A stretch of 64,000 nucleotides of DNA from Anaerocolumna cellulosilytica. GTDB taxonomy: Bacteria; Bacillota; Clostridia; Lachnospirales; Lachnospiraceae. Below, piece after piece: positions 9,217 through 18,255 of the stretch; position 1 is the first letter of the stretch; each line of letters starts with the position of its first letter. The DNA lies in the NCBI RefSeq assembly GCF_014218335.1, contig NZ_AP023367.1, positions 3,473,501 through 3,537,500 on the forward strand, read 5' to 3'. The notes below the pieces were generated by a model that was given only the letters and a program-made list of their open reading frames with translations, was not told where the DNA came from and made no database searches. The position numbers were made by a program, and so were the translations under genes.

Positions 9217-10792
9217 TCTGAACCATTTTTGATAATGTCTTAAGTAACCACAAGTGATTATGTCCCAAATGAGTAATCCATGTTACACTATATCCTCATG
9301 ACTTACAGATGAGGAGACATTATGAGAAAGGTCAAGTTGACTATGAATGAAGAAAAACGTTATGAAGTAATAAAGAAGTTAGTAGACACAAACGGAAATA
9401 AAAAGAATGCTGCCTTGAAGATCGGTTGCACCGAAAGACATATCAATAGAATGATTGCAGGATATAAACGTGATGGTAAATCCTTTTTTATACATGGAAA
9501 CAGAGGTCGGACTCCTGCTCATGCTCTTTCAAAAGAAACCAAGCAAACTGTCCTAGATTTATATCGTAGTAAGTACTTCGATACGAATTTTACTCATTGT
9601 ATCGAGCTTCTAGAGAAGTATGAGGGAATTTCTATTTCTGTATCTACATTGAACTCTATTTTAGAAAAAGAATATATTCTTTCTCCAAAAGCTACCCGAT
9701 CAAAAAAAAGAAAAACCAAACTAAAACTTAAACATTTGAAAACACAAACTAAATCTAAAAAGATACTAGCAGAGTTGCAATCCAATATCGTTGCAATCGA
9801 GGATGCACATTCCAGACGTCCTAGATGTGCTTATTTTGGCGAAATGCTTCAAATGGATGCTTCGATCCACTTGTGGTTCGGTGATACGAAAACTCAGCTT
9901 CACATCGCTGTCGATGATGCAACTGGTACTATTGTCGGTGCTTACTTTGATGAACAAGAAACTTTAAAAGGATACTACAATGTGTTTCATCAAGTACTTA
10001 CTGAGTATGGTATTCCCTATTTATTTTTTACCGATAACCGTACAGTTTTTGAATATAAACAAAAAAACGCCCCTTCTATCGAAGAGGACACATACACACA
10101 ATTCGCTTATGCTTGTAAACAGCTAGGTGTTGAAATCAAGACCAGCAGTATACCACAAGCAAAAGGTCGAGTGGAACGATTGTTCCAAACCTTACAATCT
10201 CGCCTACCAGTCGAATTACGCCTGGCAGGCATAAACACACTTAGCGAAGCAAATGCATTCTTAAACTCCTACATAAAAGAATACAATGCCAAGTTTGCTC
10301 TAGAGACCAATCTTATCAAATCTGTCTTTGAAAAGCAACCCGTTTTAGAAGAAATAAATCTTGTTCTTTCTGTTCTTACAGAAAGAAAGATAGATAATGG
10401 ACACTGTTTGAAGTTTAAAAATAAGTATTTTAAGACACTTGATAAGAACGGGCATCAGGTACACTTTTATAAGGGGACAAAGGCAATGGTAATAGAAGCA
10501 TTTGACGGTAATAAATACTGTTGTATAGATGAGAGTATTTATGCGCTAGAAGCAATTCCGTCACATGAGAAAATATCAAAAAACTTTGATCTTACGCTGT
10601 CGCAGAATAAAACAATAAAGCGGAAGATACCAGGGATGCATCATCCTTGGAGAAGGCAAGAATTCTGGCGTTTTGTTAAAATGCAGGAACACCACTGGAA
10701 TGATGAAGTCCCTGCTTAAATAGATAAAAGCACCAGCCACAGCTGGTGCTAATGTTTAAAATTTATTAGGACATTCTCAAAAATGCTTGACA
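9217..10792 (+). mobile_element. ISNCY (IS1202-like) insertion sequence, intact
   Basis: A 1576-bp element bounded by imperfect 27-bp inverted repeats: the left end at 9217 and the reverse complement of the right end agree at about 22 of 27 positions and share CATTTTTGA-N-AATGTC. It holds one transposase gene and is flanked by a 28-bp direct repeat. The transposase frame is undamaged, and the two target copies are identical, so the insertion looks recent and may still be mobile. It sits between the arabinan genes and the YmaF-like gene and breaks no recognisable gene. Confidence 0.88.
9322..10719 (+). CDS. ISNCY family transposase
   Basis: 465 aa DDE-type transposase. The N-terminus carries helix-turn-helix segments (NKKNAALKIGCTERHINRMI). 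The integrase-like catalytic core has the ordered acidic residues in QMDASIHLWFG (about 178), FFTDNRTVFEY (about 240) and KGRVERLFQTL (about 285). The C-terminal part (HCLKFKNKYFKTLD) matches the beta-rich tail of IS1202-type transposases. Full length, no frameshift. GGAG six bases before ATG 9322 supports the start. A GC-rich hairpin (10729-10750) follows the stop codon but lacks a T run. Confidence 0.92.
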   Translation: MRKVKLTMNEEKRYEVIKKLVDTNGNKKNAALKIGCTERHINRMIAGYKRDGKSFFIHGNRGRTPAHALSKETKQTVLDLYRSKYFDTNFTHCIELLEKYEGISISVSTLNSILEKEYILSPKATRSKKRKTKLKLKHLKTQTKSKKILAELQSNIVAIEDAHSRRPRCAYFGEMLQMDASIHLWFGDTKTQLHIAVDDATGTIVGAYFDEQETLKGYYNVFHQVLTEYGIPYLFFTDNRTVFEYKQKNAPSIEEDTYTQFAYACKQLGVEIKTSSIPQAKGRVERLFQTLQSRLPVELRLAGINTLSEANAFLNSYIKEYNAKFALETNLIKSVFEKQPVLEEINLVLSVLTERKIDNGHCLKFKNKYFKTLDKNGHQVHFYKGTKAMVIEAFDGNKYCCIDESIYALEAIPSHEKISKNFDLTLSQNKTIKRKIPGMHHPWRRQEFWRFVKMQEHHWNDEVPA

Positions 10793-10820
10793 CTCTTTTT
10801 CACTTACCCTATCCCAAACC
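10793..10820. repeat. Target site duplication, right copy
   Basis: Identical in 28 of 28 bases and in direct orientation to 9189-9216, marking the right edge of the insertion. Confidence 0.85.
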
Positions 10821-11072
10821 CGAAGACACCTTCAAAAACCCTTAGAGTTCTTACAGTTGCTATTCAAAAATAGTCTTCCATATAATACATATATTACAAA
10901 AGGCACAATGAAGAATGTTCCTTACTGTTCCCAGCTTTAAAAAAACATCGTAATAACAGCCGATGTACCGTCTACCGGTTCACCATAAAGGCTTTATTAC
11001 GATGTGTTAAACAAAATAAAAAGACTCATTTTTTAATTTCAGTGTATAGATACTGTATTGCTAATCCCTAAG
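10821..11072. other. Gene-free gap with a long-range stem-loop
   Basis: No gene seen. A 12-bp perfect inverted repeat, ACATCGTAATAA at 10945-10956 and TTATTACGATGT at 10994-11005, encloses a 37-nt loop with smaller pairings. It is not followed by a T run on the plus strand; its role is unknown. Confidence 0.4.
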
Positions 11073-11417
11073 TCACAAGCCAGCCGGGTCATTCATAAAA
11101 GTCATCAATCGAAATCCATGGCTGTGGCCATTATCAATACTAGTAAAACTGTCTATATAATGTATATGTCTGTCTCCAATAACAATAGCTCCTGAAGTCT
11201 TACCAACGTAAGTATGATAATGCCCATCTATAAAATCCGTATGAAATTCAATCTCATGTGTATGGTCATTATTATCAATGGGAACAGCTTCCCCGGTTGT
11301 TGCCACAAAACGATGATAGTGTTTATCTTCCGCAGATTTTAAGTATCCTTGGACTTCATGAACATGGTTCTGGAGACTTGAAGGTTTTGCATTAAAACTT
11401 AATTTTATATATCCCAA
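11073..11417 (-). CDS. YmaF family protein (His-rich repeats)
   Basis: 114 aa. It is built from repeated short units holding paired histidines: HVHEVQG, HYHRFVATTG, HTHEIEFHT, HYHTYVGKTSG, HIHYID and HSHGFR. This is the pattern of the YmaF family of small bacterial proteins of unknown function; metal binding is plausible from the H-x-H pairs but is inference. No signal peptide. GGAGTGG lies upstream of the ATG at 11417. It stands alone, convergent with nothing and downstream of the ABC permease gene. Confidence 0.8.
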   Translation of the reverse strand: MGYIKLSFNAKPSSLQNHVHEVQGYLKSAEDKHYHRFVATTGEAVPIDNNDHTHEIEFHTDFIDGHYHTYVGKTSGAIVIGDRHIHYIDSFTSIDNGHSHGFRLMTFMNDPAGL

Positions 11418-11505
11418 ACCTTTCCACTCCTTTATATTATCTCTAATACCACAAAAAAATACATTTTAGATTATAATATGCAGAAGTTTTATAATTGTCA
11501 CACTT

Positions 11506-11556
11506 GACTAATTTGTCATTGGGACTAACGTGTCGTTCTGACTAATTTGCCATGGA
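11506..11556. repeat. Three tandem 17-bp degenerate repeats
   Basis: GACTAATTTGTCATTGG (11506), GACTAACGTGTCGTTCT (11523) and GACTAATTTGCCATGGA (11540) follow each other with an exact 17-bp period. They end 4 bp before the stop codon of the ABC permease (minus strand), that is, just downstream of that gene. Confidence 0.6.
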
Positions 11557-11559
11557 CAA

Positions 11560-13581
11560 TTACCATCTTACCAGACGATAATATACCTTTGCTGTGAGAC
11601 GGTAAACTAATATATAAGCTAGCATAAATACAATACAGGTCACAACCATACACCAGGTGGTTAATGCCGTATCATATAAATAAAATAATTCCATTAATTT
11701 AATAATCATATGTCTGGCAAAAGCCACATGCAGTAAAGCACTAACTAAAGGCAGAAAGAATACCAGCAGTATCTGTTTATTAATCGTACGTTTTACTTCA
11801 ACGTCATCCATACCTACCTTTTGCAGGATAACAAAACGCTCCTTATCCTCATATCCTTCTGACACTTGTTTAAAGTAGATAATCAGAATGGTAGCCGTTA
11901 GAAATTCAATTGCAAAGAATATTCCCAGAAAAAGTAATCCGCCATATACTCCATATCCTTCATTTATATCATCAATGATAGACTTACTGCTAAATCCCTT
12001 TGGTGATTCTGAAAATATATCTCTAATTGCTCGATTGAAGTCTTCATCTGCGGTTTGGGGATTTCTCAGATTAATACCAATAAAGCTTTGTCTTTCCGTC
12101 TCCTCATCAGCACCCCTCTTTAATATCTGAAGCAGCTCTTTTTCTGCCTTTTCATCTGCTGTTACAATGAATAATTTATCTTCCATTGAGCTGTTTTTTC
12201 TGACCGTGAATTTTGATTCTTTCTGCACATATTTAACCTCATAAGTACCAGGCATCTTAGGCTTAGATGTTACATCAAGACTATTTCCCGGCAATAAAAT
12301 AACCTGTTGTTCTTCAAGCACTTCCTCCGTATTGTTCATTCGATTATAATCCTTAAGGGAAATAAAATTAACATCAATTAAATATTTTGTTAAATAATCA
12401 ATAGAGTCGTAGTCAAAATTAGACGGTACCTCCCTAGTTCTTGAAATCTCACCATCCAATAAGCTGGCAAATGCATCGCTATACTTGTAATACAAGATAT
12501 CTTCTAGTTCAACATTATATTCATCTGCTGTTGTTTCTATCTTTTTTATTATTTCCTGGTACTTTTTATCACTATATTCTTCCTGCACTGTAATAGAAAT
12601 ATCATCTCTATTCATAGACTTTATTATTGAATCCATTCCCAAATAAAGTGCTGTAGTAGTAGATACCGTAACCAGTACCATGGTAGATAAGATACATATA
12701 GCTGCCAGCCCTGAGGCATTTTGCTTCATACGATGAAACATACCGGATATGGAGATAAAATTATTTGCCTTATAATAAAAACTCTTTTTCTTTTTCAGCA
12801 CCGTTAGGAAAAACAAACTTCCGGCTTCGAACAATAAATTTGTGGCTATAATAACCGCCATAACTGCTATAAAGAATTGAGTGAGTGCCTTTATAGCATG
12901 GTCAACCGTAGATGCTGTATAATATGCCCACCCTAAAAAACTTAATCCAAGAAGGGTTTTTATAAATACAAAGCGAACCTTTTTCTCACCGATGTTTCCA
13001 CCTTTTAACAAATCGATAGGATTTGCGAGACTAACTTGTAATAGATTAAATAAGGAGGTAAGAATAAATATAACTGCAAATAATAATATTGTTATAACAA
13101 AAGCTTCCGGTGGTAAATCAAATTTACTCTTTGGAGAAACATGTAAGGAATAATATAACAGCATAAAGATTAATTTACCAAAAACACAGCCGGATATAAT
13201 ACCAAGCAAGATGGCTCCTGCACTAAGCATTAGATTTTCCCAGATAATTACCCTGCCTACATGACGTTTTTCCAGCCCCAGAATACCATACAGTCCAAAT
13301 TCCTTCTTTCGGCGCTTCACCAAAAAACTATTGATATACAGCATGAATGTTACCATTAGTATAGTCATAACAACCATACCCAAACCAAACATAGATTTTA
13401 AAGTGTCTGCAGAAGGTACGTCTGCAATCCCTCTAGAAAACATAATAGTAACAACCATAAAATAAATACTTACCATGGTTATATAGGCTATCGTAAAAGG
13501 AACATACATCTTCTTATCCCTTTTTAAGTTGGTGGCTGCTAATTTAAAATAAAGGTTCTTACCCAATGTCAACACCTCCAT
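11560..13581 (-). CDS. Bce-type ABC transporter permease (antimicrobial peptide resistance)
   Basis: 673 aa FtsX-like permease of the BceB/VraG class, with about ten membrane spans: one at residues 25-48, three near 55-180, a pair near 200-250, one near 290, then a large extracytoplasmic domain (about 315-530) and three C-terminal spans. KRRKKEFGLYGILGLEKRHV after span two is the coupling segment of this family. The large outer domain is the part that senses peptide antibiotics of the bacitracin or lantibiotic kind. The start overlaps the ATPase gene by 23 bp, indicating coupling. It ends in SD-free AT-rich sequence carrying three tandem 17-bp repeats. Confidence 0.88.
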   Translation of the reverse strand: MEVLTLGKNLYFKLAATNLKRDKKMYVPFTIAYITMVSIYFMVVTIMFSRGIADVPSADTLKSMFGLGMVVMTILMVTFMLYINSFLVKRRKKEFGLYGILGLEKRHVGRVIIWENLMLSAGAILLGIISGCVFGKLIFMLLYYSLHVSPKSKFDLPPEAFVITILLFAVIFILTSLFNLLQVSLANPIDLLKGGNIGEKKVRFVFIKTLLGLSFLGWAYYTASTVDHAIKALTQFFIAVMAVIIATNLLFEAGSLFFLTVLKKKKSFYYKANNFISISGMFHRMKQNASGLAAICILSTMVLVTVSTTTALYLGMDSIIKSMNRDDISITVQEEYSDKKYQEIIKKIETTADEYNVELEDILYYKYSDAFASLLDGEISRTREVPSNFDYDSIDYLTKYLIDVNFISLKDYNRMNNTEEVLEEQQVILLPGNSLDVTSKPKMPGTYEVKYVQKESKFTVRKNSSMEDKLFIVTADEKAEKELLQILKRGADEETERQSFIGINLRNPQTADEDFNRAIRDIFSESPKGFSSKSIIDDINEGYGVYGGLLFLGIFFAIEFLTATILIIYFKQVSEGYEDKERFVILQKVGMDDVEVKRTINKQILLVFFLPLVSALLHVAFARHMIIKLMELFYLYDTALTTWCMVVTCIVFMLAYILVYRLTAKVYYRLVRW

Positions 13582-14326
13582 CAGAAAGCACTGACAGATT
13601 GGATACTATCTTATCAAAGAAATCCTTTTTGCTGTCATCACCACGATACAACTGACTGAATAATTCTCCATCCTTAATAAACAGCACTCTGGAAGCATAG
13701 CTGGCTGCCATGGAACTGTGCGTAACCATCATAATAGTCTGCCCTTTTACGTGAAGTTCTTCAAACATACCAAGTACTTTTGCGGAGGCTTTGGAATCCA
13801 ACGCTCCTGTAGGTTCATCCGCCAGTATCAATTTTGGATTGGTAATAACTGCTCTTGCCATAGCGGTTCTCTGCTTTTCACCTCCGGATACTTCATAAGG
13901 AAATTTATTCAACAGTTTAGTAATTCCAAGCTGTTCTGCTAAAGGCAATAATCGTTTTTCCATTTCTTCAATTGTTTCACCCGATAATACCAAAGGAAGT
14001 AAAATGTTATCTTTCACGGAAAAGGTATCCAACAGATTAAAATCCTGAAATACAAAACCAAGATTTAATCTACGAAAGGCTGATAATTCTCTATCCTTTA
14101 TATTTTTAAGACTTTTGCCTTCTAAAATAACATCTCCTCCTGATGCTTTGTCCAGTGAAGCTATTATGTTTAATAACGTCGTTTTACCGGAACCGGATGC
14201 TCCCATAACTGCAACAAATTCTCCTTTTGACATTTCAAAGGAAACATCCTTTAATGCAATCACCTGCTGCCCTCCCATTCGGGTATTATATACTTTTTTA
14301 AGATTTTGTACTTGTAATAATTCCAT
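13559..14326 (-). CDS. Bce-type ABC transporter ATP-binding protein
   Basis: 255 aa ATPase. Walker A GASGSGKTTLLN (about 40-51), Q-loop in FVFQDFNLL, signature VSGGEKQR (about 145), Walker B LILADEPTGALD and the switch His in MMVTHSS are all present. The sequence matches the MacB/BceA class that pairs with FtsX-like permeases. It lies 146 bp downstream of the sensor kinase gene and overlaps the permease gene. Typical systems of this type are induced by their own two-component system; an operator between kinase and ATPase genes is expected but I could not identify one. Confidence 0.9.
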   Translation of the reverse strand: MELLQVQNLKKVYNTRMGGQQVIALKDVSFEMSKGEFVAVMGASGSGKTTLLNIIASLDKASGGDVILEGKSLKNIKDRELSAFRRLNLGFVFQDFNLLDTFSVKDNILLPLVLSGETIEEMEKRLLPLAEQLGITKLLNKFPYEVSGGEKQRTAMARAVITNPKLILADEPTGALDSKASAKVLGMFEELHVKGQTIMMVTHSSMAASYASRVLFIKDGELFSQLYRGDDSKKDFFDKIVSNLSVLSDGGVDIG

Positions 14327-14472
14327 AAATTCCTGCCTTTCTTTATTCTATCTGCAATGTTTTTAGCAGACAATACTTTTTAGCTGATACTAGAATTATA
14401 GAAAAACAAGTACTTTTCTGCCATGGATTTAGATTACATTTAAGCTTCATTTCTTACATTTCTGTCACTTTT

Positions 14473-15453
14473 CTAATCAATCAGCATATCTGCCCTGGGA
14501 AAGCTTACAATTGCCTTTGTACCAACGGACACCTTCGATTGTATCTCAATGCCAATTGACAGGTTATCACATACCTTTTTCGCAAGATACAGTCCGATTC
14601 CACTTGCCTTCGTATCAATTCTTCCATTATAACCGGTATAACCCTTTTCAAATATCCGCTTAATATCTTCTGCTCGTATTCCCATTCCGGTATCTTCTAT
14701 TATCAAAACTTCTTTTTTCAGGTATATTTTAATACTTCCCCGATTGGTGTATTTTATTGAATTAGAGATAAGCTGCTCTATGACAAAAGACAGCCATTTA
14801 CTGTCAGTTTGTATCTTAATGTCTATCTCACCAAGCTCTAGAGATATTTTTTTATAAATGAATAAAGGAGCATACTTTTTAACACTATGATTAACAATAC
14901 CTGCTAAATCGTACTCTTGAATCACCAGGTCAGAGGATAGCTTATTAATTTTTACATATTGCAGTGCCATCTCTACATATTGCTCTATTTTAAATAATTC
15001 CTGCTTAATTAAAGGAACATCTGCACCATGCTGGTTTTGCAAAGATAATGCCATTGCCGAAATAGGCGTCTTAATCTGATGAACCCACAGAGTATAATAC
15101 TCCATCTGATCAGCATGGGATTTTTCCAGAAGCCCCACATTATATTTAACTACCTTATAAAGCCCTTCTACAATTTCCTGATAATTACTTTCTAATGCAT
15201 TATCTGCATGAGGCATATCATGGATGTCCCAGGTTAAATGTTCTAAAATTGTACGCATCTTTACCAGCTTTTCTTTAAAACGTATAAAATCTCCTATAAA
15301 CCAAACTAAATATACGAAAGTAAGAATGAAACAACTGTAAAGGATTGAGCCCATTGGATTTTCATATAATGCATGTATCAGAGGAAAGAACACCCAAATG
15401 CACACTATAAAGAAAAAGCTATACTTTCGGTATTTAAAATACTCTTTCATCAT
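14473..15453 (-). CDS. Bce-type intramembrane-sensing histidine kinase
   Basis: 326 aa. Two N-terminal membrane helices (residues about 13-31 and 36-55) are separated by only a few residues, so there is no extracellular sensor domain: this is the intramembrane-sensing type that listens to the partner ABC transporter. The phosphorylated His is in WVHQIKTPISAMAL (about 128). The ATPase core has N box SNSIKYTN, DTGMGI and ASGIGLYLAKK. The 5' end overlaps the response regulator gene by 20 bp, so the two are co-translated. Confidence 0.9.
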   Translation of the reverse strand: MMKEYFKYRKYSFFFIVCIWVFFPLIHALYENPMGSILYSCFILTFVYLVWFIGDFIRFKEKLVKMRTILEHLTWDIHDMPHADNALESNYQEIVEGLYKVVKYNVGLLEKSHADQMEYYTLWVHQIKTPISAMALSLQNQHGADVPLIKQELFKIEQYVEMALQYVKINKLSSDLVIQEYDLAGIVNHSVKKYAPLFIYKKISLELGEIDIKIQTDSKWLSFVIEQLISNSIKYTNRGSIKIYLKKEVLIIEDTGMGIRAEDIKRIFEKGYTGYNGRIDTKASGIGLYLAKKVCDNLSIGIEIQSKVSVGTKAIVSFPRADMLID

Positions 15454-16123
15454 GCAGCAGATACCCCATTCCCTTCTTCGTCTGAATAATATCCCGTATA
15501 CCGTGTTCTTCCAGCTTTTTGCGAAGTCTGTTAATATTCACAGTTAGAGTATTATCATCTATAAAGCTGTCACTGTCCCATAGGTATGTCATAATATCTT
15601 CACGGGATACTACTGTGTTTTTTCTCTCCATTAACAATTTAATTATTTTGTATTCATTTTTTGTCAATTCAATATTCGTGTTTTCAAACGTTAAAGTTGT
15701 ATCACTAATATTTAAAATCATCCCTCCTGCTTCTAGGTTTTGATTCTCCATATAATAGGTATAGGTTCTGCGAAGTATCGCCTGTAGCTTAACAATAACC
15801 ACATCCATGGAAAAAGGTTTTGTAATATAATCATCCCCACCCATATTCATTGCCATCACAATATCAAGATTCTCTGTATGTGAAGATAAAAAGATGATTG
15901 GAACTTTAGAAAGTTTACGAATTTCGCTGCACCAGTAAAAACCATTAAAAAATGGCAGAGATATATCCAGCAATACCAGATGGGGCTGCATTTTAGTAAA
16001 TTCAGCCATTACCTGATTAAAATCTCTTACATAGTCTGAAGCAAAGCCCCATTTTTTTAAGTTCTCATTTACTAAAGAAGCAATGGTCAAATCGTCTTCA
16101 ACAATTAAAATTTTATATATCAT
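15434..16123 (-). CDS. OmpR-family response regulator, partner of the Bce-type kinase
   Basis: 229 aa. Receiver domain (1-120) with acidic pair EDD near residue 9, phospho-acceptor Asp in LVLLDISLPF (about 53), Thr/Ser in IFLSSHT and Lys in ITKPFSM. The C-terminal winged helix (about 130-225) has the OmpR pattern LTKNEYKIIKLLM and a transactivation loop, ending VQTKKGMGYLL-like (IIQTKKGMGYLLHDE). First gene of the four-gene set; it probably activates the downstream ABC genes. Confidence 0.92.
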   Translation of the reverse strand: MIYKILIVEDDLTIASLVNENLKKWGFASDYVRDFNQVMAEFTKMQPHLVLLDISLPFFNGFYWCSEIRKLSKVPIIFLSSHTENLDIVMAMNMGGDDYITKPFSMDVVIVKLQAILRRTYTYYMENQNLEAGGMILNISDTTLTFENTNIELTKNEYKIIKLLMERKNTVVSREDIMTYLWDSDSFIDDNTLTVNINRLRKKLEEHGIRDIIQTKKGMGYLLHDERVF

Positions 16124-16218
16124 AAGGTATCACTTTTCCTCTTCCTTTTAAGTATAGTACAAACTCTTTTTCATTATATTCCAAAATCTTCTGTATGAAA
16201 AGTTTTTCGCAAAAAATC

Positions 16219-16247
16219 TTGACATTTAAGTTATGTCTATGTATTAT
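16219..16247 (+). promoter_or_regulatory. Sigma-A promoter of the GntR-ABC operon
   Basis: TTGACA (16219-16224), 17 bp, TATTAT (16242-16247). The -10 box lies inside the left arm of a perfect palindrome, so a bound repressor would cover it. Confidence 0.75.
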
Positions 16248-16275
16248 TGTATTAAGCAACTAATACAATAATACA
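16240..16275. promoter_or_regulatory. Perfect 15-bp inverted repeat operator
   Basis: TGTATTATTGTATTA (16240-16254), six bases, then TAATACAATAATACA (16261-16275): no mismatch. It overlaps the -10 box and sits 20 bp before the GntR start. Autorepression by the GntR protein encoded next is the likely role, as for YtrA. Confidence 0.75.
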
Positions 16276-16295
16276 AGTAGAGAGGAGGCCAGGAA

Positions 16296-16673
16296 ATGCA
16301 ATGGGAACTTAATTCAGAGCGGCCGGTTTATATCCAGCTTATAGAACAGATACAAAGCCGGATTATTACAGGGGTTTATCTGCCGGGAGACAAATTACCA
16401 TCTGTCAGAGATTTGGCAGCTGAGGCAGGTGTAAATCCCAATACAATGCAAAAAGCTTTAACAGAATTAGAAAGAATAGAGCTGGTTTATGCAAATCGAA
16501 CCAGCGGCAGATACATCACTTTAGACCAAGAATTAATTAAACAGTTAAAAAAACAATCTGCCAAACAACATATTCAGGATTTTTTAGAAAAAATGAATCA
16601 GTTAGGCTACGAAATCAATGAAATAATAAGCTTAATACCCGATATTGCCAGTGATATGAAAAAAATGACATGA
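16296..16673 (+). CDS. GntR family regulator, YtrA subfamily
   Basis: 125 aa, the short form of GntR proteins. Residues 1-75 are the winged helix (PVYIQLIEQIQSRIITGVYLPGDKLPSVRDLAAEAGVNPNTMQKAL) and the remaining 50 residues form a short helical dimerisation tail, as in YtrA. It is the first gene of a three-gene unit with an ABC ATPase and a membrane protein. AGAGAGGAGG lies before the ATG. Repression of its own operon through the perfect palindrome just upstream is inferred from position. Confidence 0.88.
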   Translation: MQWELNSERPVYIQLIEQIQSRIITGVYLPGDKLPSVRDLAAEAGVNPNTMQKALTELERIELVYANRTSGRYITLDQELIKQLKKQSAKQHIQDFLEKMNQLGYEINEIISLIPDIASDMKKMT

Positions 16674-16696
16674 TACAGAAAGGAATGGGGTAAGTG

Positions 16697-17407
16697 ATGG
16701 ATACAAACAAGAATGTTATTTTACAATGTAATGCAGTTACAAAAAATTTTTCCGGTTATGCCGCACTGTCAGAGGTTAACCTTACCTTGGAAAAAGGAAG
16801 GATAATTGGTCTGCTTGGTCCTAACGGGAGTGGAAAATCAACCTTATTAAAGTTAATAAACGGTCTATTGGTACCAGACACAGGAACCATCCGAATTGCA
16901 GGTTATGAACCCGGGATTGAAAGCAAACGAATCGTTTCATATCTGCCGGAGAGAACCTATCTTGCAGATTGGATGCGCGTGATGGATGTACTGAATTTCT
17001 TTCAGGATTTCTATGATAATTTTGATAAACACAAAGCATATGACATGTTAGAAAGACTTAATATAGACCCGAAGAAGCGTTTAAAAACCTTGTCTAAAGG
17101 TACAAAGGAAAAGGTTCAGCTTATTCTTGTTATGAGCCGAAAAGCTGACTTATACTGTTTAGATGAACCCATCGGAGGCGTTGACCCCGCATCCAGAGAT
17201 TACATTCTAAATACCATAATAACCAATTATAACGAGAATGCAACTGTTTTAATCTCCACACATTTGATTGCTGATATTGAAATGGTATTGGATGAAGTAA
17301 TTTTTATAAAAAACGGGCAGGTTACTCTACACGCACCTGTTGATGATGTCCGCACCAAAGAAAACAAATCCATAGATACTTTATTCAGGGAGGTATTTAA
17401 ATGTTAG
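16697..17407 (+). CDS. ABC transporter ATP-binding protein (YtrB-like)
   Basis: About 236 aa. Walker A GPNGSGKSTLLK, signature-region LSKGTKEKVQL (the C motif is degenerate: LSKGT instead of LSGGQ), Walker B LYCLDEPIGGVD and switch His in LISTHLI. LSKGTKEK is normal for the YtrB/EcsA-like subgroup. A GTG at 16694 directly precedes ATG 16697 in frame; ATG with GGGG 6-9 nt upstream is preferred. It follows the GntR gene by 23 bp and overlaps the membrane-protein gene by 7 bp. Confidence 0.88.
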   Translation: MDTNKNVILQCNAVTKNFSGYAALSEVNLTLEKGRIIGLLGPNGSGKSTLLKLINGLLVPDTGTIRIAGYEPGIESKRIVSYLPERTYLADWMRVMDVLNFFQDFYDNFDKHKAYDMLERLNIDPKKRLKTLSKGTKEKVQLILVMSRKADLYCLDEPIGGVDPASRDYILNTIITNYNENATVLISTHLIADIEMVLDEVIFIKNGQVTLHAPVDDVRTKENKSIDTLFREVFKC

Positions 17408-18207
17408 GAAAATTATTAAAACACGAACTTAACGCAACCACCAGAATTTTTCTGCCCATTTATGCGATATTATTACTAATTTCCTTAATGAATCGTTTTA
17501 CATTCCACTTAAAGATATATCAGGGTACCTTACCAATTATATCTTCTCTCTTTCTCTTTATGTATGTTATCACGATTATATTAGTATTGGCAGCAACAGT
17601 AATTCTGACCATCATCAGGTTTTACAAAAACCTGCTAACGGATGAAGGCTATTTAATGTTTACACTTCCGGCTAAGACGCACCAGCTAATTAATTCCAAG
17701 CTGTTAGTTCATTTATTCTGGACTCTGATGAGTGTTTTAATTGTAATTGCCTCCTTATTTCTTGTGTTTGTGACCCCGGAGAATATGCCATTCATTAAAG
17801 GAGAACTTACTAAAATATACTTAGAATTGCAAGTTCTTACAGCAGGAAGGGAAATTAGCTTTGTTCTTCCGTTTCTTTTCTTTTGTATAGTAGGTCAATT
17901 CAGTACTATCTTATCAATCTATGTATCCATTGCACTGGGTCAGTTATTTCATGGCCATAAAATACTTGGTGCCTTTATATCTTATATCGGAATTTATACA
18001 GGTATGCAGATCATTACTTTGGTAATAATCTTAATCGTTGCAGTACTTAACCTGAATACTTTCGAACAACTGGCGCAGCTAGAACAGCTTAGTACAGCGG
18101 CCGTTAATTTCACTTTCCTGTTAAGCACTATATTCTTACTTGTTATTAGTGCAATATTTTATTTCGTAACCAATTATATTCTGAAAAGAAAATTAAATCT
18201 AGACTAA
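17401..18207 (+). CDS. ABC transporter membrane protein of the GntR-linked operon
   Basis: 268 aa, about six hydrophobic helices (near 14-32, 45-72, 100-120, 155-178, 195-222, 235-258). The conserved segment RFYKNLLTDEGYLMFTLPAK (about 76-95) marks the ABC-2-like permeases found next to YtrA-type regulators. No signal peptide. Start overlaps the ATPase stop, suggesting translational coupling. The transported compound is unknown; related systems respond to cell-wall-active compounds. Confidence 0.8.
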   Translation: MLGKLLKHELNATTRIFLPIYAILLLISLMNRFTFHLKIYQGTLPIISSLFLFMYVITIILVLAATVILTIIRFYKNLLTDEGYLMFTLPAKTHQLINSKLLVHLFWTLMSVLIVIASLFLVFVTPENMPFIKGELTKIYLELQVLTAGREISFVLPFLFFCIVGQFSTILSIYVSIALGQLFHGHKILGAFISYIGIYTGMQIITLVIILIVAVLNLNTFEQLAQLEQLSTAAVNFTFLLSTIFLLVISAIFYFVTNYILKRKLNLD

Positions 18208-18255
18208 AAATACTGCCAGGCGAGTAATCAGAACAGATTACTTCCTGGCAGTATT
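18208..18255. terminator. Bidirectional terminator between convergent genes
   Basis: AATACTGCCAGG (18209-18220) pairs with CCTGGCAGTATT (18244-18255), with an inner GTAATC/GATTAC stem. It lies exactly between the stop codons of two convergent genes and even includes the last base before the next coding region. Confidence 0.8.

Noticed and set aside
10729-10750. Hairpin AGCACCAG/CTGGTGCT after the transposase as a terminator
   Set aside because: No T run follows it, so it was not listed as a terminator.
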